Origin: Leptolyngbyaceae cyanobacterium CSU_1_3
GTDB taxonomy: Bacteria > Cyanobacteriota > Cyanobacteriia > Leptolyngbyales > Leptolyngbyaceae
Assembly: GCA_012034655.1 (NCBI GenBank)
Contig: JAAUOZ010000002.1
Location: forward strand, 1 to 64,000
DNA length: 64,000 bases
Reading direction: 5' to 3'
In this document: positions 45,771 to 55,842 of the stretch, in pieces
How positions within the stretch are numbered: position 1 is the first letter of the stretch
How the letters are laid out: each line of letters starts with the position of its first letter
The notes under the pieces: model-generated
The model's database searches: none
What the model was told of the DNA's origin: nothing
Seen by the model: the letters and a program-made list of their open reading frames with translations, nothing else
Position numbers and translations under genes: made by a program

Positions 45771-47416
45771 GTGACTCCTTCTCCCCTGACCTCCGAACGC
45801 CTCCTCTTCACCCCTGCAACCCCCGATGCAGAGGCAATTCCCCTCATTTTTGCCTTTCCGAACGAATACAGTGTGGGCATCACTAGCCTGGGCTATCAGG
45901 TTGTGTGGGCGACCTTGGCGGCTCGGAGTGATTTGCAGGTCAGTCGTCTGTTTACCGATTGGCATGAATCTCTACCCCTGGAGCCAAAAATCCTCGGTTT
46001 CTCGATGTCGTGGGAGCTTGATTATGTCAATATTTTGAATTTATTAGAGTCGCTAGGAATTCCGGTTAGCAGTCGCGATCGCAGTGATCGTCACCCTATC
46101 GTTTTTGGGGGTGGCCCCGTTCTCACTGCTAATCCGGAACCGTTCGCAGAGTTTTTTGATGTCTTTCTTCTGGGCGACGGAGAGATATTGCTGGATGCAT
46201 TCATCCATGCGTATCAAGAAGTGCGTGACTGCGATCGCCAAACTCAATTGCATCATCTCGCTCAAGTGCCCGGAATCTATGTTCCTAGCTTATATGCAGT
46301 CACTTATAGAAGCGCGGACGGCGCGATCGAGAAAATTGCACCGATCGACCCCACCACTCCCCCCTGCATTGAGAAGCAAACCTATCGCGGCAACACCCTT
46401 TCTGCCTCCACCATCGTCACCGAAAAAGCCGCCTGGGAAAACATCTACATGGTAGAAGTGGTAAGGAGTTGCCCAGAAATGTGTCGCTTCTGCCTGGCCA
46501 GCTATCTGACGTTGCCCTTTCGGATTGCCGATGTCGAAGCGGCGCTGATTCCTGCGATCGAACGCGGCTTGAAAGTCACCGATCGCCTAGGCTTACTCGG
46601 TGCATCTGTCACCCAACATCCTGAATTTGAGGCGTTGCTAGATTACCTCAATCAGCCTCAGCACGATCACGTTCGGGTCAGCATCGCCTCAGTGCGGACA
46701 AACACCGTCACCGAAAAACTGGCTCAAACTCTGGTAAAACACGACACAAAATCAATCACGATCGCCGTCGAAAGTGGCTCCGATCGTCTGCGGCAAATTA
46801 TCAACAAGAAGCTGAGCAACGACGAAATTTTGCAGGCAGCCACCCACGCAAAGGCAGGTGGGCTGAGCGCCATCAAGCTTTATGGCATGGTCGGAGTTCC
46901 TGGAGAAGAACCCGACGACCTCGAACAAACCGTCGCCATGATGCGAGATCTCAAAAATCAGTTCCAGGTCTCCGCTTAACTTTAGGATGCAGCACCTTTG
47001 TACCCAAGGCTCACACGCCGTTTCAGTGGTTTGGGGTCAACTCTCAGGCAGAAAAACGGCTGCAATTTTTGCAGAAGCACCTGCGTCCTCAAGGAATCGA
47101 TTTTCGCCCTGAAAGCTACAACTGGTCAGTGATTCAGGCACTTTTGTCGCGGGGCGATCGCCGGCTCTCAAAACTATTGCAGCTCACCCGACACTACGGC
47201 GACTCCCTGGGCAGCTATCGGCGGGCTTTCAAAGAACTGCGGGGGGAGATTCCGGATCTCGATTTCTATGTTCACGATACTTGGTCTCTGGAGCAAGTCT
47301 TACCCTGGAGTCACCTGCAAGGAGCCTTGCCCCAAACCACGCTGAAAAAGCATTTGTTGAGCGCGACTGCCCAGTTTAGTCAACCGCCACAGGAACTGGC
47401 GATCGCCGCTTGCTGA
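45771..47416 (+). pseudogene. B12-binding radical SAM protein, one frameshift
   Basis: The first frame starts at a GTG (45771) and carries a cobalamin-binding-like Rossmann domain: IPLIFAFPNEYSVGITSLGY, EPKILGFSMSWELDYVNIL, VFGGGPVLTANPEPFAEFFD, FLLGDGE. The radical SAM cluster motif is SCPEMCRFCLASY (CxxxCxxC) and SAM-binding segments follow (AVESGSDRLRQI, KLYGMVGVPGEE). Near 46977 the frame ends NQFQVSA; one base joins it to LTLGCSTFVPKAHTPFQWFG and on to the stop at 47416. The layout is that of the widespread TIGR03960-like B12-binding radical SAM proteins of cyanobacteria, reaction unknown. Its 3' end overlaps the opposite esterase gene by 41 bases. Confidence 0.85.
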
Positions 47417-48463
47417 GTTTCTGCCGCCGCAGCGATTTTGCACCCAACCACACCCCTACTACCAGGACACCCAAGGCAGCAGATCCTTCAGGAACCGACT
47501 TCCCAGGAGGAACTTTTGAGTGCAGCACCGAGTAAGCCAAATCGCTAATCTTCTGATGCTCTCTCGCAGTCGGATGCAAGTTATCCCAAAACAAATATTG
47601 GTCGGGGTTGCTGCAATTTCCTGTAAAAAAGGGCAGCGGTACATTCAGGCAGGCATCGGTTGTGTTGGTAAAGCCAGAATTGGGATCGGCGATCGCCTGA
47701 TTGACCAGTGAAAACACATCCAAAGACATCAGGTTTAAGCCAGAGTCAGGATTTAGCAGCGGCAGGCTCTTCAGCAGTTGAGACAAGGCATCATTGTGGG
47801 ACTGGGTAATCAGCCCTAAGCCCCCAGCCACGATCGGGTTTTTATTCGTCTGGGGGAGCTTGCCCAAGTCAGCTAGGTTGGGAATGAGAAAGTTCTTTGC
47901 ACCAATCTTGGCCAGATGAGTGATGGCGTTACCCAAATTGCTAACAGCAGTGTTAATTGTAGTCTGAGCAACTACAGGGTCGGCAAGGTTCAGTTGTTCG
48001 TTGAGATAGTCGTTCGCGCCTGCCCAGAGAATGTAGAGCGCATCGCCATCGGCCTTGGAGTTTTTGGCTTTGAAGCTGTCAATCTGCTGCTGCAAGCCTG
48101 GTAGCGTCACGCCAAGCGGGCTGAAAAGCGGATTCAGTTCGTTATCAGTGCCAGTTCTGGCTCCACCAACGGCAAAATTATTTTCGGTTGTTACTGATTT
48201 CCCAACTGGGTGGCTAGGTTTTCTACCCAGACGGGGCCGTTCGAGAACCGTCCGGGGCTGTAGGCAGGAGCATCGGGCAAGGGGAAAATTGATTTTGTAG
48301 CGTTTAGCGTATTGCCAACGTCTGAAAGGCTGTCTCCAAATACGTAGAGATTGCTAAAGGAAGCGGCTTCTGAGACCTTGGGTAGGGCCGTCAGAACGGC
48401 GATCGGTAAGGCGGTTAAAGTTATAGCTCTTGAAACTTTGGAGGCAATTTTGAGTAGAGTCAC
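47376..48463 (-). pseudogene. SGNH/GDSL esterase with a PEP-CTERM-type sorting tail, one frameshift
   Basis: The first frame starts at 48463 with a signal peptide ([20 protein letters not shown], cut near VSEAASFS) and has the catalytic block [15 protein letters not shown] and [16 protein letters not shown]. One base near 48190 (in a run of As) restores the frame, which goes on with NNFAVGGARTGTDNEL, LYILWAGANDYLNEQ and the catalytic DNLHPTAREH. The C-terminus VPEGSAALGVLVVGVWLGAK followed by a basic tail is a PEP-CTERM sorting signal, so an exosortase would anchor it at the surface. The likely role is an extracellular lipase/esterase. The joined length is about 360 aa. Confidence 0.85.
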
Positions 48464-48732
48464 GTAATTTTTCTACCTAAAAGTGAGATTTGCGAGTTTT
48501 CTAGCAGTTTGAGAAAATTTTCTAGCAGTCTGAGAAAATTAAGTGAGGGTTTTACTATTACAGCAAAGCTCAGTGAGACTACGTCCCCTATTTACAGAAT
48601 CTTCACTCAAGATAAGGCATTCTACGGAGGGCAAATTTTATGGGCGGCGATCGTTGCGTCTTTTGTCGATTCCGACCAGCAGGAACGCTCAACCCTAGAA
48701 TGAAAGGATTACCCTCTCATCCCTGATCTACT

Positions 48733-49452
48733 GTGCTTTTCTGGTCAGCCCTGCTGCAACTTCCTAACGTCTCACTCTCCTCAAATCTGGGCTTTCAAGT
48801 CGCCGTCGTGCTTGTCTGGTTGACGATCGTCGCCCTCCTCGCCGAAGGAGTTAACCGCTTCACGCCCTCCAATGCCGAACTCGTTCGCAAAGTCGTCCAC
48901 ATCGGCTCTGGCAACGTGATTCTGATTGCCTGGTGGCTCAAAATTCCCGCGTGGGTCGGTGTTTCTGCCTCAGTGGTGTTTAGCGCGATCGCCTTGCTTT
49001 CCTATTACGTGCCTATTCTTTCTAGCATCAACGGCATCGGCCGCAAAAGCTTGGGTACGTTCTTTTATGCCGTTAGCATTGGCGTGCTGGTTGCCTGGTT
49101 TTGGGGGCTGCATCTGCCTCAGTTTGCAGCTTTAGGCGTTCTAGTCATGACCTGGGGAGACGGGTTTGCTGCGATCGTCGGTCAGCATTTTGGTCGCCAC
49201 CCCTATAAGTTGTGGGATATGCAGAAAACCTGGGAAGGCTCCACGGTTATGGCGCTGATTAGCTTTATCTTGAGTTTACTGATTTTGCTTGGAACTCAGG
49301 AAAACAGTTGGCAGGTATGGGCGATTTCTCTACTCGTTGCGATCGCCGCCGCCAGTTTAGAAGCCTTCTCAAAATACGGCATTGATAATTTGACCGTCCC
49401 CATTGGCAGCGCAGCGATCGCCTATTTTCTTAGCCAAACTCTGCTACCCTAA
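48733..49452 (+). CDS. Phytol kinase-like membrane protein (VTE5 family)
   Basis: A 239-aa protein with seven or so membrane helices, starting at GTG 48733. The CTP-dependent kinase signature is spread over VRKVVHIGSGNVILIAWWL, INGIGRKSLGTFFYAVSIGV, MTWGDGFAAIVGQHFGRHPY and KTWEGSTVMALISF. It phosphorylates phytol freed from chlorophyll (or related polyprenols) to feed tocopherol and phylloquinone synthesis. It fits the cyanobacterial slr1652-type family. A gap of 162 bases and its own promoter separate it from DUF3038. Confidence 0.9.
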   Translation: MLFWSALLQLPNVSLSSNLGFQVAVVLVWLTIVALLAEGVNRFTPSNAELVRKVVHIGSGNVILIAWWLKIPAWVGVSASVVFSAIALLSYYVPILSSINGIGRKSLGTFFYAVSIGVLVAWFWGLHLPQFAALGVLVMTWGDGFAAIVGQHFGRHPYKLWDMQKTWEGSTVMALISFILSLLILLGTQENSWQVWAISLLVAIAAASLEAFSKYGIDNLTVPIGSAAIAYFLSQTLLP

Positions 49453-49614
49453 TTCTTACAAAATAATTAAAAATAAGGGTCTTAGCCCGCCCTCGGCCGC
49501 CATTCTCTAGATCGCGAACTTCTAACTCAGAAACATTTCCACTCACCCTAAAGTCGCTGTTTCAAGACTCGAAACGATCGTATCCTCCCTCAGATTGCCG
49601 CTTATCCTGAAAAC

Positions 49615-50229
49615 ATGACCTCTACCGTGAAGCCTCCTAGCCCCGCTCCTCATTGGGAAGATCTGCCCCTGACCTCTCAGCCAGATCCCGACCAACTGGA
49701 TAATATCAAAGCCCAATTGGATCTGATTTTGCTGGCGTTGGAGGCGATCGCGGGCATCAGTTCCGAAGCAATGCTGCAAGCTGCGGCTGATCTAAATCTA
49801 GAATCGATGATTGCCGATCGCGTCTCCCTCTGGCGGTTGCGTCAATCGAGTCCCCTACGCAAAGGTCAAGGCGGACGCAAAAAACTCGATGTCGAAGAAG
49901 CGCGCGCCCTGTCGCTGATTAGCTGTCATCTCGCTAAACAACACAACGAACTTATTCGTCGAGCCGTTGCTTTGCTAGAACAGCTTGCCGAACAACATCG
50001 CGAACCCCACGAAGCTTCCCTCCTCGGCAACTATCTCGACACCTTCCACAATACCTATCAAGAACGCATGGAAAATGGTGAATCCGTGCCGACAGAAACC
50101 TTGACTCACCTGGCCCTAAAATTGCTGATCGATTTACTTTTCTATGGCAGTTCCAATGGTGTTCGTCGCTTGTGGATGACTTTATTGGAGCGATCGATTT
50201 CCCCCGCAAAACCCTCCCTCAATTCCTAA
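49615..50229 (+). CDS. DUF3038-family protein
   Basis: A 204-aa soluble protein found only in cyanobacteria. It is helical (IKAQLDLILLALEAIAGISS, LDVEEARALSLISCHLAKQH, LTHLALKLLIDLLFYGSSNG). The stop is followed after 33 bases by the DUF4335 gene, and this order is conserved in many cyanobacteria, suggesting a shared function. No catalytic motif is seen. Confidence 0.88.
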   Translation: MTSTVKPPSPAPHWEDLPLTSQPDPDQLDNIKAQLDLILLALEAIAGISSEAMLQAAADLNLESMIADRVSLWRLRQSSPLRKGQGGRKKLDVEEARALSLISCHLAKQHNELIRRAVALLEQLAEQHREPHEASLLGNYLDTFHNTYQERMENGESVPTETLTHLALKLLIDLLFYGSSNGVRRLWMTLLERSISPAKPSLNS

Positions 50230-50262
50230 ACTCTTACCCCTCAACTCTTACACCCTCGCCCC

Positions 50263-51630
50263 ATGCCCAACTCCGTTCTCCGCAAGTACACGCCTCCTAC
50301 CTGCACTCTAGAAATCTCTGCAAAGGAATCGCCCCTCTCGCGCTGGATGGGTCAATCTGTACTCAAGCATCTGCGGTTCAAGCTCAGCTTTGACGATCCG
50401 CGAGTGAGCGAGGATCAGTGGGCCACCGTGCGGGGCGATCGTTCTCAGTTAGAAACACTCTGCGAAGTCGTCACGACCTACGTACAGCAGTTTCTCAACC
50501 AGTCTACAAGCCTGCTCACAGAAGGGCATTCAGGTAGTACGCTGCTCCGCACCTCAGAAGAACCGCCCTCCACTCTGAGCGTTCTCGATCCACCCAGCAC
50601 TTCTAATGCCATCCCGCCTAACCCCAAAGGCATCTCGATTCAGCCTAGGGGCATTCTCTCCCACGAACTCTCACTTGGCAGCCTGGCCACCGAAGAAGCG
50701 GGTGCATCCATTCGTCTGAGTGCCGTCCAACTCGCAGATCTGGCAACCGCTTTAGATGAATACGCTGCCGATGTGACCGCTCTGCCTAATCTGAGCCGTC
50801 CGAGTTGGGTGCAAAATCCACCGCAATGGACGACGATCGCCGCAACTTTTTTAGTCACCCTTGGGCTAACTACTTCCGCCTTGCGACTCTTTGATCGCCC
50901 CAACCCCACCACTGCCGACGCACCTACCACCAGCCAGGGAGCCAGTAGTGCCGATCAGCGCCTTGCCCTTCAGCCGTTGCCGAGCAGCCCTTCTCCTCTT
51001 CCAACGGCCCCGCCTCCCCTGTCAGCAATCCCCAATCCGCCCCCGCTCACCGCAGGAGCACCGGAAACGACCAGTGACGACCCAGCCAATAGCGCAAACG
51101 ACACACCCAAAGTGAGTGTGCCACCGACCAATCCCCCCAAAATCAAGATTACCGAACCACCTGAAGGCTCAGTGTTGGTGAATCCAATTCCAACCCAGGA
51201 GTCTCCAGCGAATCTCTCGCCAGATCCGATTCCTCCCAGTAGTGCCATCACCCAACCCAGTCGAGCCGCTGCTAATCCTGAAGCCAGCGCATCCGCCAGT
51301 CGAGCAGAAACGGCCCCCAGCAAAGACAGCACCGCTTTTGACACCATTCCTCAAGTTGCCGAAGTGAGGCAATATTTCCAGGGGCGGTGGAAGCCTTCGC
51401 CAGGTCTGACTGAAGATTTGCAGTATCGGCTTGTTCTCAACCCCGATGGCTCACTCAACCAAAATTTGCCGCTCAACGATGCGGCTGGCGTGTTTCTCGA
51501 TCGTCCCGAAGTTGGGATGCCCCTCTACAATACGCCTTTTGTCTCGCCCCTTAAAAACGGACGCACTGCCATTATTCGTGTAGTGTTGGGTCAAGACGGC
51601 AGCGTTCAAACTTTCAACGAGTCGGAATAG
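50263..51630 (+). CDS. DUF4335-family protein
   Basis: A 455-aa cyanobacterial protein. The N-terminal domain (1-175) holds KYTPPTCTLEISAKESPLSR and HLRFKLSFDDPR, with RLSAVQLADLATALDEYAAD near its end. A membrane helix follows (about 190-207, TIAATFLVTLGLTTSALRLF). Then comes a long Pro/Ser/Thr-rich disordered linker (about 212-370) and a C-terminal domain from about 375 to the end (YFQGRWKPSPGLTEDLQYRL, GRTAIIRVVLGQDG). It is paired with DUF3038 in an operon. This domain order suggests a cytosolic N-domain and a periplasmic C-domain. Function unknown. Confidence 0.88.
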   Translation: MPNSVLRKYTPPTCTLEISAKESPLSRWMGQSVLKHLRFKLSFDDPRVSEDQWATVRGDRSQLETLCEVVTTYVQQFLNQSTSLLTEGHSGSTLLRTSEEPPSTLSVLDPPSTSNAIPPNPKGISIQPRGILSHELSLGSLATEEAGASIRLSAVQLADLATALDEYAADVTALPNLSRPSWVQNPPQWTTIAATFLVTLGLTTSALRLFDRPNPTTADAPTTSQGASSADQRLALQPLPSSPSPLPTAPPPLSAIPNPPPLTAGAPETTSDDPANSANDTPKVSVPPTNPPKIKITEPPEGSVLVNPIPTQESPANLSPDPIPPSSAITQPSRAAANPEASASASRAETAPSKDSTAFDTIPQVAEVRQYFQGRWKPSPGLTEDLQYRLVLNPDGSLNQNLPLNDAAGVFLDRPEVGMPLYNTPFVSPLKNGRTAIIRVVLGQDGSVQTFNESE

Positions 51631-51635
51631 AAAAA

Positions 51636-51661
51636 TGGGGACGTTGGCAACAACATCCCCA
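51636..51661. terminator. Bidirectional terminator hairpin between convergent genes
   Basis: TGGGGA (51636-51641) and TCCCCA (51656-51661) pair, with CGTTG/CAACA next to them. AAAAA precedes the stem, which becomes a T-run on the minus strand for the kinase gene. On the plus strand a weaker AATTTT lies about 7 bases after it, for DUF4335. Confidence 0.6.
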
Positions 51662-51686
51662 CTCCCCAATTTTGAGGTTTTGAACG

Positions 51687-53577
51687 TTAGTAAATCTCAA
51701 AGGAGAGGGCATAATCTCCAGCCTTCGTAGACGCAACCTCGATCGTGTAGTCGCCCTCTACCGCCAGTTTCCCATGCCAGTCGCGAGACTTCCGAGAACT
51801 GCCGCCAAGTCGTTGACCATTGGGTGACAGGGCAGTCAGAGTGACGTGGCTCCCCTGAAGCACCTTGACACCCATCATTGATTGCCCTTCGCTTTGAGAA
51901 GATAACGCCGAATCTGATTGGGCTGAATGTTTCCGGTCACGGTGGTTTCAGCCTTTCCGCGTGAAAATTTGACTCTTTGCGTCTCAGAAGACTCGACGCG
52001 AGACAAAGGAGTAACTGCCACATCTAGGGCGTAAGTTCCAGAACCCGTCACCCGAATCGTATACTGATCGTCGGCGGGGAGGGGCCCTGTCCAGTTGCGC
52101 GTTTGGTATGCGGAATTATCGATGCCCTGTTGATTAGAACGCAGCACATCCATAACGACTCCCGATCCTTCGAGCATCACACTCATGATTTGCCCCTGGG
52201 ACGCTTCAATGATGTAGGGTTGAGCGTTTTTATCCTGCAAGTTTCCCTGCCTCATGGCAGAGATTTCATTGGGCGCGAACTCGATCCGATGGGGCTGCCC
52301 ATTGCTAGCAGGTAGGGTCTGAGACGGCGAACTCCCCCCTCGAAAATCGATGACTTGCGTTGTCCTCAGGGGTGGCGTGATCTTGAACAAGTGCGCCCCA
52401 ATTCCCAATGCCACCAAAAGGCTGGCAGCGATCGCACCTCCTGGGCCCAACCCAAACCTGCGCGGGGGTTTGAGTTGTGGCGAAATATCATCTGCACGAG
52501 GCGGCTGCGAAGCGGGTACGCCTTCTTGATTGGTAGAAGCCATATACAGTTTTGTTTTGATAGTGGTGTTTGCTCGATCGCTGCTGTCTCGTGCAGCAGG
52601 TGCAATGTCGTGGTGAGCCAGTTGTAGGGAGGCAGTGCTGGTTGAATTCAGCATCATCGGGTTAAGCAACGTACTCTGCACAGCTTCTTCCATCAAAGGT
52701 TGTAGATCTGCCCATACCTCGCGTGCTGATTGGTAGCGTTCGTTGGGCTGTAAGGCCAACATTTTCTGCAAGACTGTCGCCAATACATCGCTCAACTTGG
52801 CATAGGGTTGCCACTGCCAGGTGAGAGTCTGGCTATCTAACAGCACTTGAGGTTCTCGACCTGTCAGCAACACTAGGCTGGTTGCACCTAGCGCATAGAG
52901 GTCACTATGGGGCGAAACATTTCCAGTCTGAAGTTGTTCTGGAGGCGCATACCCCACTTTGCCGACCCGAGTGATGGCTGAAATAATGGGCCAGTGGCTT
53001 GCCGCTTCTTTCACGGCTCCAAAATCGATCAGAACGGGCAACGGGGGCACAGCGCTGCTGGTCTCAGGCTGGCCAAATAGAAGAGCTTCACTATCTGAAG
53101 CTCTCAGAATAATATTTTCTGGCGAAATATCTCGGTGAATGATGTCGCGATCGTGCAAGTAACTGAGAACTGGCAGCAGATGGTTTAGGCAATGCAACAC
53201 CTCTGCCTCAGAAAACGCTTGTCCTTGGTGTTTTCGCGCTTGCAACAACCGTCGATACGTCTCTCCTTTGATAAAGTCCTGCACCAGAAACAGTCGCTGC
53301 TCATCCTCAAACGCCGCCCAAAAGCGAGGAATCTGAGGATGCTGAATCTGGTAGAGCGTACTGGCTTCTCGCTGAAAGAGAGTTTTGCCTTTTCGACCAG
53401 GGCATCATCGTGGTAGGGAACCGTAAACTCCTTCAACACACACGGTTCATTAAATCGCTCCTGATCGATCGCCAAGTAGGTACGGCCAAAGCCACCTTGA
53501 CCCAGAATTTGCTTGATCAAATACCGATGTCGAAGGATGGTTCCTACAGGAATCGAAGATGCCATTTCAGTTTGCAT
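51687..53577 (-). pseudogene. Membrane Ser/Thr protein kinase with C-terminal beta repeats, two frameshifts
   Basis: The first frame (from 53577) opens the kinase with HRYLIKQILGQGGFGRTYLA and VLKEFTVPY (catalytic Lys). One base near 53370 joins it to FQREASTLYQIQHPQIPRFW. The kinase core follows with IIHRDISPENII, LIDFGAVKE and GYAPPEQL and looks catalytically intact. After a Ser-rich region comes a membrane helix (LGPGGAIAASLLVALGIGAH). Outside lie two beta domains of about 75 residues each, ending GSGTYALDVAVTPL and KAGDYALSFEIY, like bacterial pre-peptidase C-terminal domains. The second frameshift, near 51880, lies at the start of the last domain (RYLLKAKG then QSMMGVKVLQGSH). The expected role is envelope-sensing signal transduction. 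Indels may be assembly errors. Confidence 0.82.
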
Positions 53578-54130
53578 AGCTTCAGAGAACAGAAAGTAAG
53601 CACATGAGTAAAATACTCAACGTAATAATTGTTACTTGATCTGCTATTCATTTCTTATGGGGCTTGACCCCCTTAGGGAAATAGATTCTAATTAAAAAAC
53701 CTTTATAGAACAAAGCTTTTAGCCGTTATTAGCAAAACAAAAAACATGAGAATAGACTTTTAGAAAAAATCAGTTTTCAGCCGCTTAGTATCAAAAATTT
53801 TTATCGAATCACTGTTATCTTAGGTTCGCGTTTGGGTAAGGAAGGAGCAATGAACCCGTATCTCAGTCTTCTGAGGGAAGAAACAACGTATTGATTAAGT
53901 TTATAAATCTTTATATTAGAACTCATTGGCTTCTCATCTTGACTGCAATCTGAAGTTAAGCGAAACTGACATTTATAGTTGAGCCGCTCCTGCTAATTAC
54001 TAAGTTGTGTAACTTTTAATTCAGACTGAGTGGATTCGTCAAAATTGGTAAGTAGCTATTTTTCTCGCTTACCAAGCTCCAGGTTCCAGCGATACCGATC
54101 AGCAAATCCCATCGTTATAGAGTTGCAAGT
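53578..54130. other. AT-rich intergenic region
   Basis: About 550 bases with many runs of A and T and no supported gene or clear palindrome. It carries the kinase promoter on the minus strand and that of the DUF2997 operon on the plus strand. Confidence 0.4.
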
Positions 54131-54340
54131 ATGGAAACGTTAGAGTTCGTGATATTTCCAGACGGTCGCGTGCAGGAGAAGGTTACAGGTATCGTTGGTG
54201 CATCCTGCGCGGAGGTGACAGCGGCGATCGAAGCTCAACTCGGTCAGGTTATCACTCAAGAACAGACTTCCGAATATTTCACTCAAGCTGTGCAGCCATA
54301 TGCAAGGGTCACAACTCAGGCAACGTTTAGAGACTGGTAG
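54131..54340 (+). CDS. DUF2997-family small protein
   Basis: A 69-aa protein, METLEFVIFPDGRVQEKVTG then IVGASCAEVTAAIEAQLGQV. The single DUF2997 domain with 'hEFxIxPDGxVxExVxGxxGxxC' is complete. It is the first gene of the DUF2997-Ycf35-ferredoxin cluster, which keeps this order in many cyanobacteria. Function unknown; the partner ferredoxin suggests a redox or biogenesis task. Confidence 0.85.
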   Translation: METLEFVIFPDGRVQEKVTGIVGASCAEVTAAIEAQLGQVITQEQTSEYFTQAVQPYARVTTQATFRDW

Positions 54341-54390
54341 ATTTCTCCGTTCAATTCCTACAAGCAAAACTTAGTGCATTAATAATTGCC

Positions 54391-54777
54391 ATGTCACACT
54401 TTAGCCAAATCAAAACTCAAATCCGTAGTTTGCCCGCCCTAAAGTCTGCTTTGACCGATCTTGGAATCGACTGGAAACCTGGCCCTCGTGAGGTTCGAGG
54501 ATACAAAGGTTTGACAAGTAGCGCAGAAGTTGTGATCGAACAAGACAATCAATATGACATTGGCTTTGCTTGGAACGGTCAAGAATATGAGCTAGTGGCC
54601 GATCTACAGTTTTGGAAGCAAGACAGTACGCTGGATCGTTTTCTCAGCAAGGTGACGCAGCGCTATGCTTACCATACGATCGTGAGTGAATCTGCCCAAA
54701 AAGGCTTTCAGATTTCTGAGCAAGAGCGCAACCAAGATGGTTCTATTCGTCTAGTTTTACAACGCTGGAGCGCCTAA
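54391..54777 (+). CDS. ycf35: Ycf35/DUF1257-family protein
   Basis: A 128-aa protein conserved in cyanobacteria and red-lineage plastids. It begins MSHFSQIKTQIRSLPALKSA and contains DIGFAWNGQEYELVADLQFW and the C-terminal YAYHTIVSESAQKGFQISEQ. Two residues away the QDGSIRLVLQRW ending closes the domain. The stop overlaps the next start (TAATG), so it is translationally coupled to the ferredoxin. Role unproven. Confidence 0.92.
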   Translation: MSHFSQIKTQIRSLPALKSALTDLGIDWKPGPREVRGYKGLTSSAEVVIEQDNQYDIGFAWNGQEYELVADLQFWKQDSTLDRFLSKVTQRYAYHTIVSESAQKGFQISEQERNQDGSIRLVLQRWSA

Positions 54778-55238
54778 TGTCCCACGCCTCCCAACCGTCC
54801 GATCGTTTAGATCACCCTCCTGCTAGAACTGGATTCGAGCCAGAATTGGGGGGGATGCTGCGAGATTCAGAAGCTCGGTCAGGCTTTGAGCCAGAGTTGG
54901 GAGGATCTTTGCGCCAGAAAGGGGTATATGTCGATGAGCTAACCTGCATTGGCTGCTTACATTGTGCTCATGTCGCTCGAAACACTTTCTACATAGAGCC
55001 AGACTATGGCCGTTCGCGTGCAATTCGGCAAGATGGAGACTCAGAAGAATTAATTCAGGAAGCGATCGACACCTGCCCCGTTGACTGCATTCATTGGGTT
55101 GATTACACAAACTTAAGAAAGCTTGAAGAAGACCGCAAATATCAGGTTATTCCCATTGCTGGCTTCCCTGTCGATCTAGCTGTGATTGCAACAAATCGCC
55201 GTAGGCAAAGGATGGAGTCCAAAAACGCAAGGGGCTAG
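54777..55238 (+). CDS. [4Fe-4S] ferredoxin with a duplicated FEPELGG N-terminal motif
   Basis: A 153-aa protein. The cluster ligands are CIGCLHCAHV and the downstream TCPVDCIHWV, giving CxxCxxC...CP, with the second set incomplete, so one [4Fe-4S] cluster is likely. The N-terminal 45 residues hold two copies of a motif, RTGFEPELGGMLRDSEA and RSGFEPELGGSLRQKGV, with eleven of sixteen positions identical, unusual for small ferredoxins. The domain is like the ferredoxins fused to DnaJ in other cyanobacteria. It overlaps ycf35 by one base. Electron partner unknown. Confidence 0.88.
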   Translation: MSHASQPSDRLDHPPARTGFEPELGGMLRDSEARSGFEPELGGSLRQKGVYVDELTCIGCLHCAHVARNTFYIEPDYGRSRAIRQDGDSEELIQEAIDTCPVDCIHWVDYTNLRKLEEDRKYQVIPIAGFPVDLAVIATNRRRQRMESKNARG

Positions 55239-55315
55239 CCTCTATCAATAATTAATTTCTGTCAAGATAATGTTTGATTGCTCTAGTAAGGTTCTGCTGG
55301 GCTTTAAGTTTGAGA

Positions 55316-55725
55316 AAACTTAGGATTGTGGATTAAATAACCTGTGGGTCGGGTGTCTCACCCATTCAAACAGGCAAGATGACCGCCCCACAAGAATTGC
55401 TGAATGCAACGAACGAAACGCTTGAAATACCACTGATTGAGAATAGTGCAAGATCTTAGAAAAGTTACCTAATTCGCCGGGAATGCCCCCGCCATAGTGG
55501 TCCTCCACTGGGCGGCGGGAATGAAAAGCAGGGCGATGATGAATGACTGCCTTCTTACTCAATCCTCTACGGAGGGAAACCCTCCTCCAAGGTTGAGCGC
55601 TTAAATGATGTGAAGCGACGCTGAACGAAAGCTTGGCAGGCATGAGGAATCGCCACTCTCTCAGAACTTTCAACGCACCGTTGTAATACACTTGCATTAG
55701 TTACGTGGATGAGTAGCGCGTAAAC
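55316..55725. repeat. MITE-like dispersed element and structured remnant
   Basis: Starts with TTAGGATTGTGGATTAAATAA (copy at 15331). It includes a strong nested hairpin at 55488-55519: CCCGCC pairs with GGCGGG, and inside AGTGG pairs with CCACT, loop TCCT. A 10-base direct repeat CCGGGAATG/GGCGGGAATG flanks it. The region has no convincing gene; the 125-aa minus-strand frame (55320-55697) looks like a shadow of this element. It ends at the TnpB fragment, so it may include the left end of that transposon. Confidence 0.45.
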
Positions 55726-55842
55726 ATGTTGGTATTGGAGGCAAAACTCAAGGGCGAAACACAGCAGTTCGAGTTGCTCGATGAAGCAATCCGCACCGCA
55801 CAGTTGTCAATCTTCAGGGCTAGCAGTTTCATGAATGGATGA
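55726..55842 (+). pseudogene. tnpB: TnpB N-terminal remnant
   Basis: The frame begins MLVLEAKLKGETQQFELLDE followed by AIRTAQ, the normal first 26 residues of cyanobacterial IS1341-group TnpB. Homology then stops and the frame ends 12 residues later at 55842. Its 3' end runs into the stop codon of the opposite hypothetical gene at 55807. Over 90% of TnpB is missing, so this is a fossil of an insertion. Confidence 0.7.

Noticed and set aside
55320-55697. 125-aa minus-strand frame
   Set aside because: It coincides with the repeat-rich MITE-like element, has no start signal or family match, and reads through the nested hairpin.
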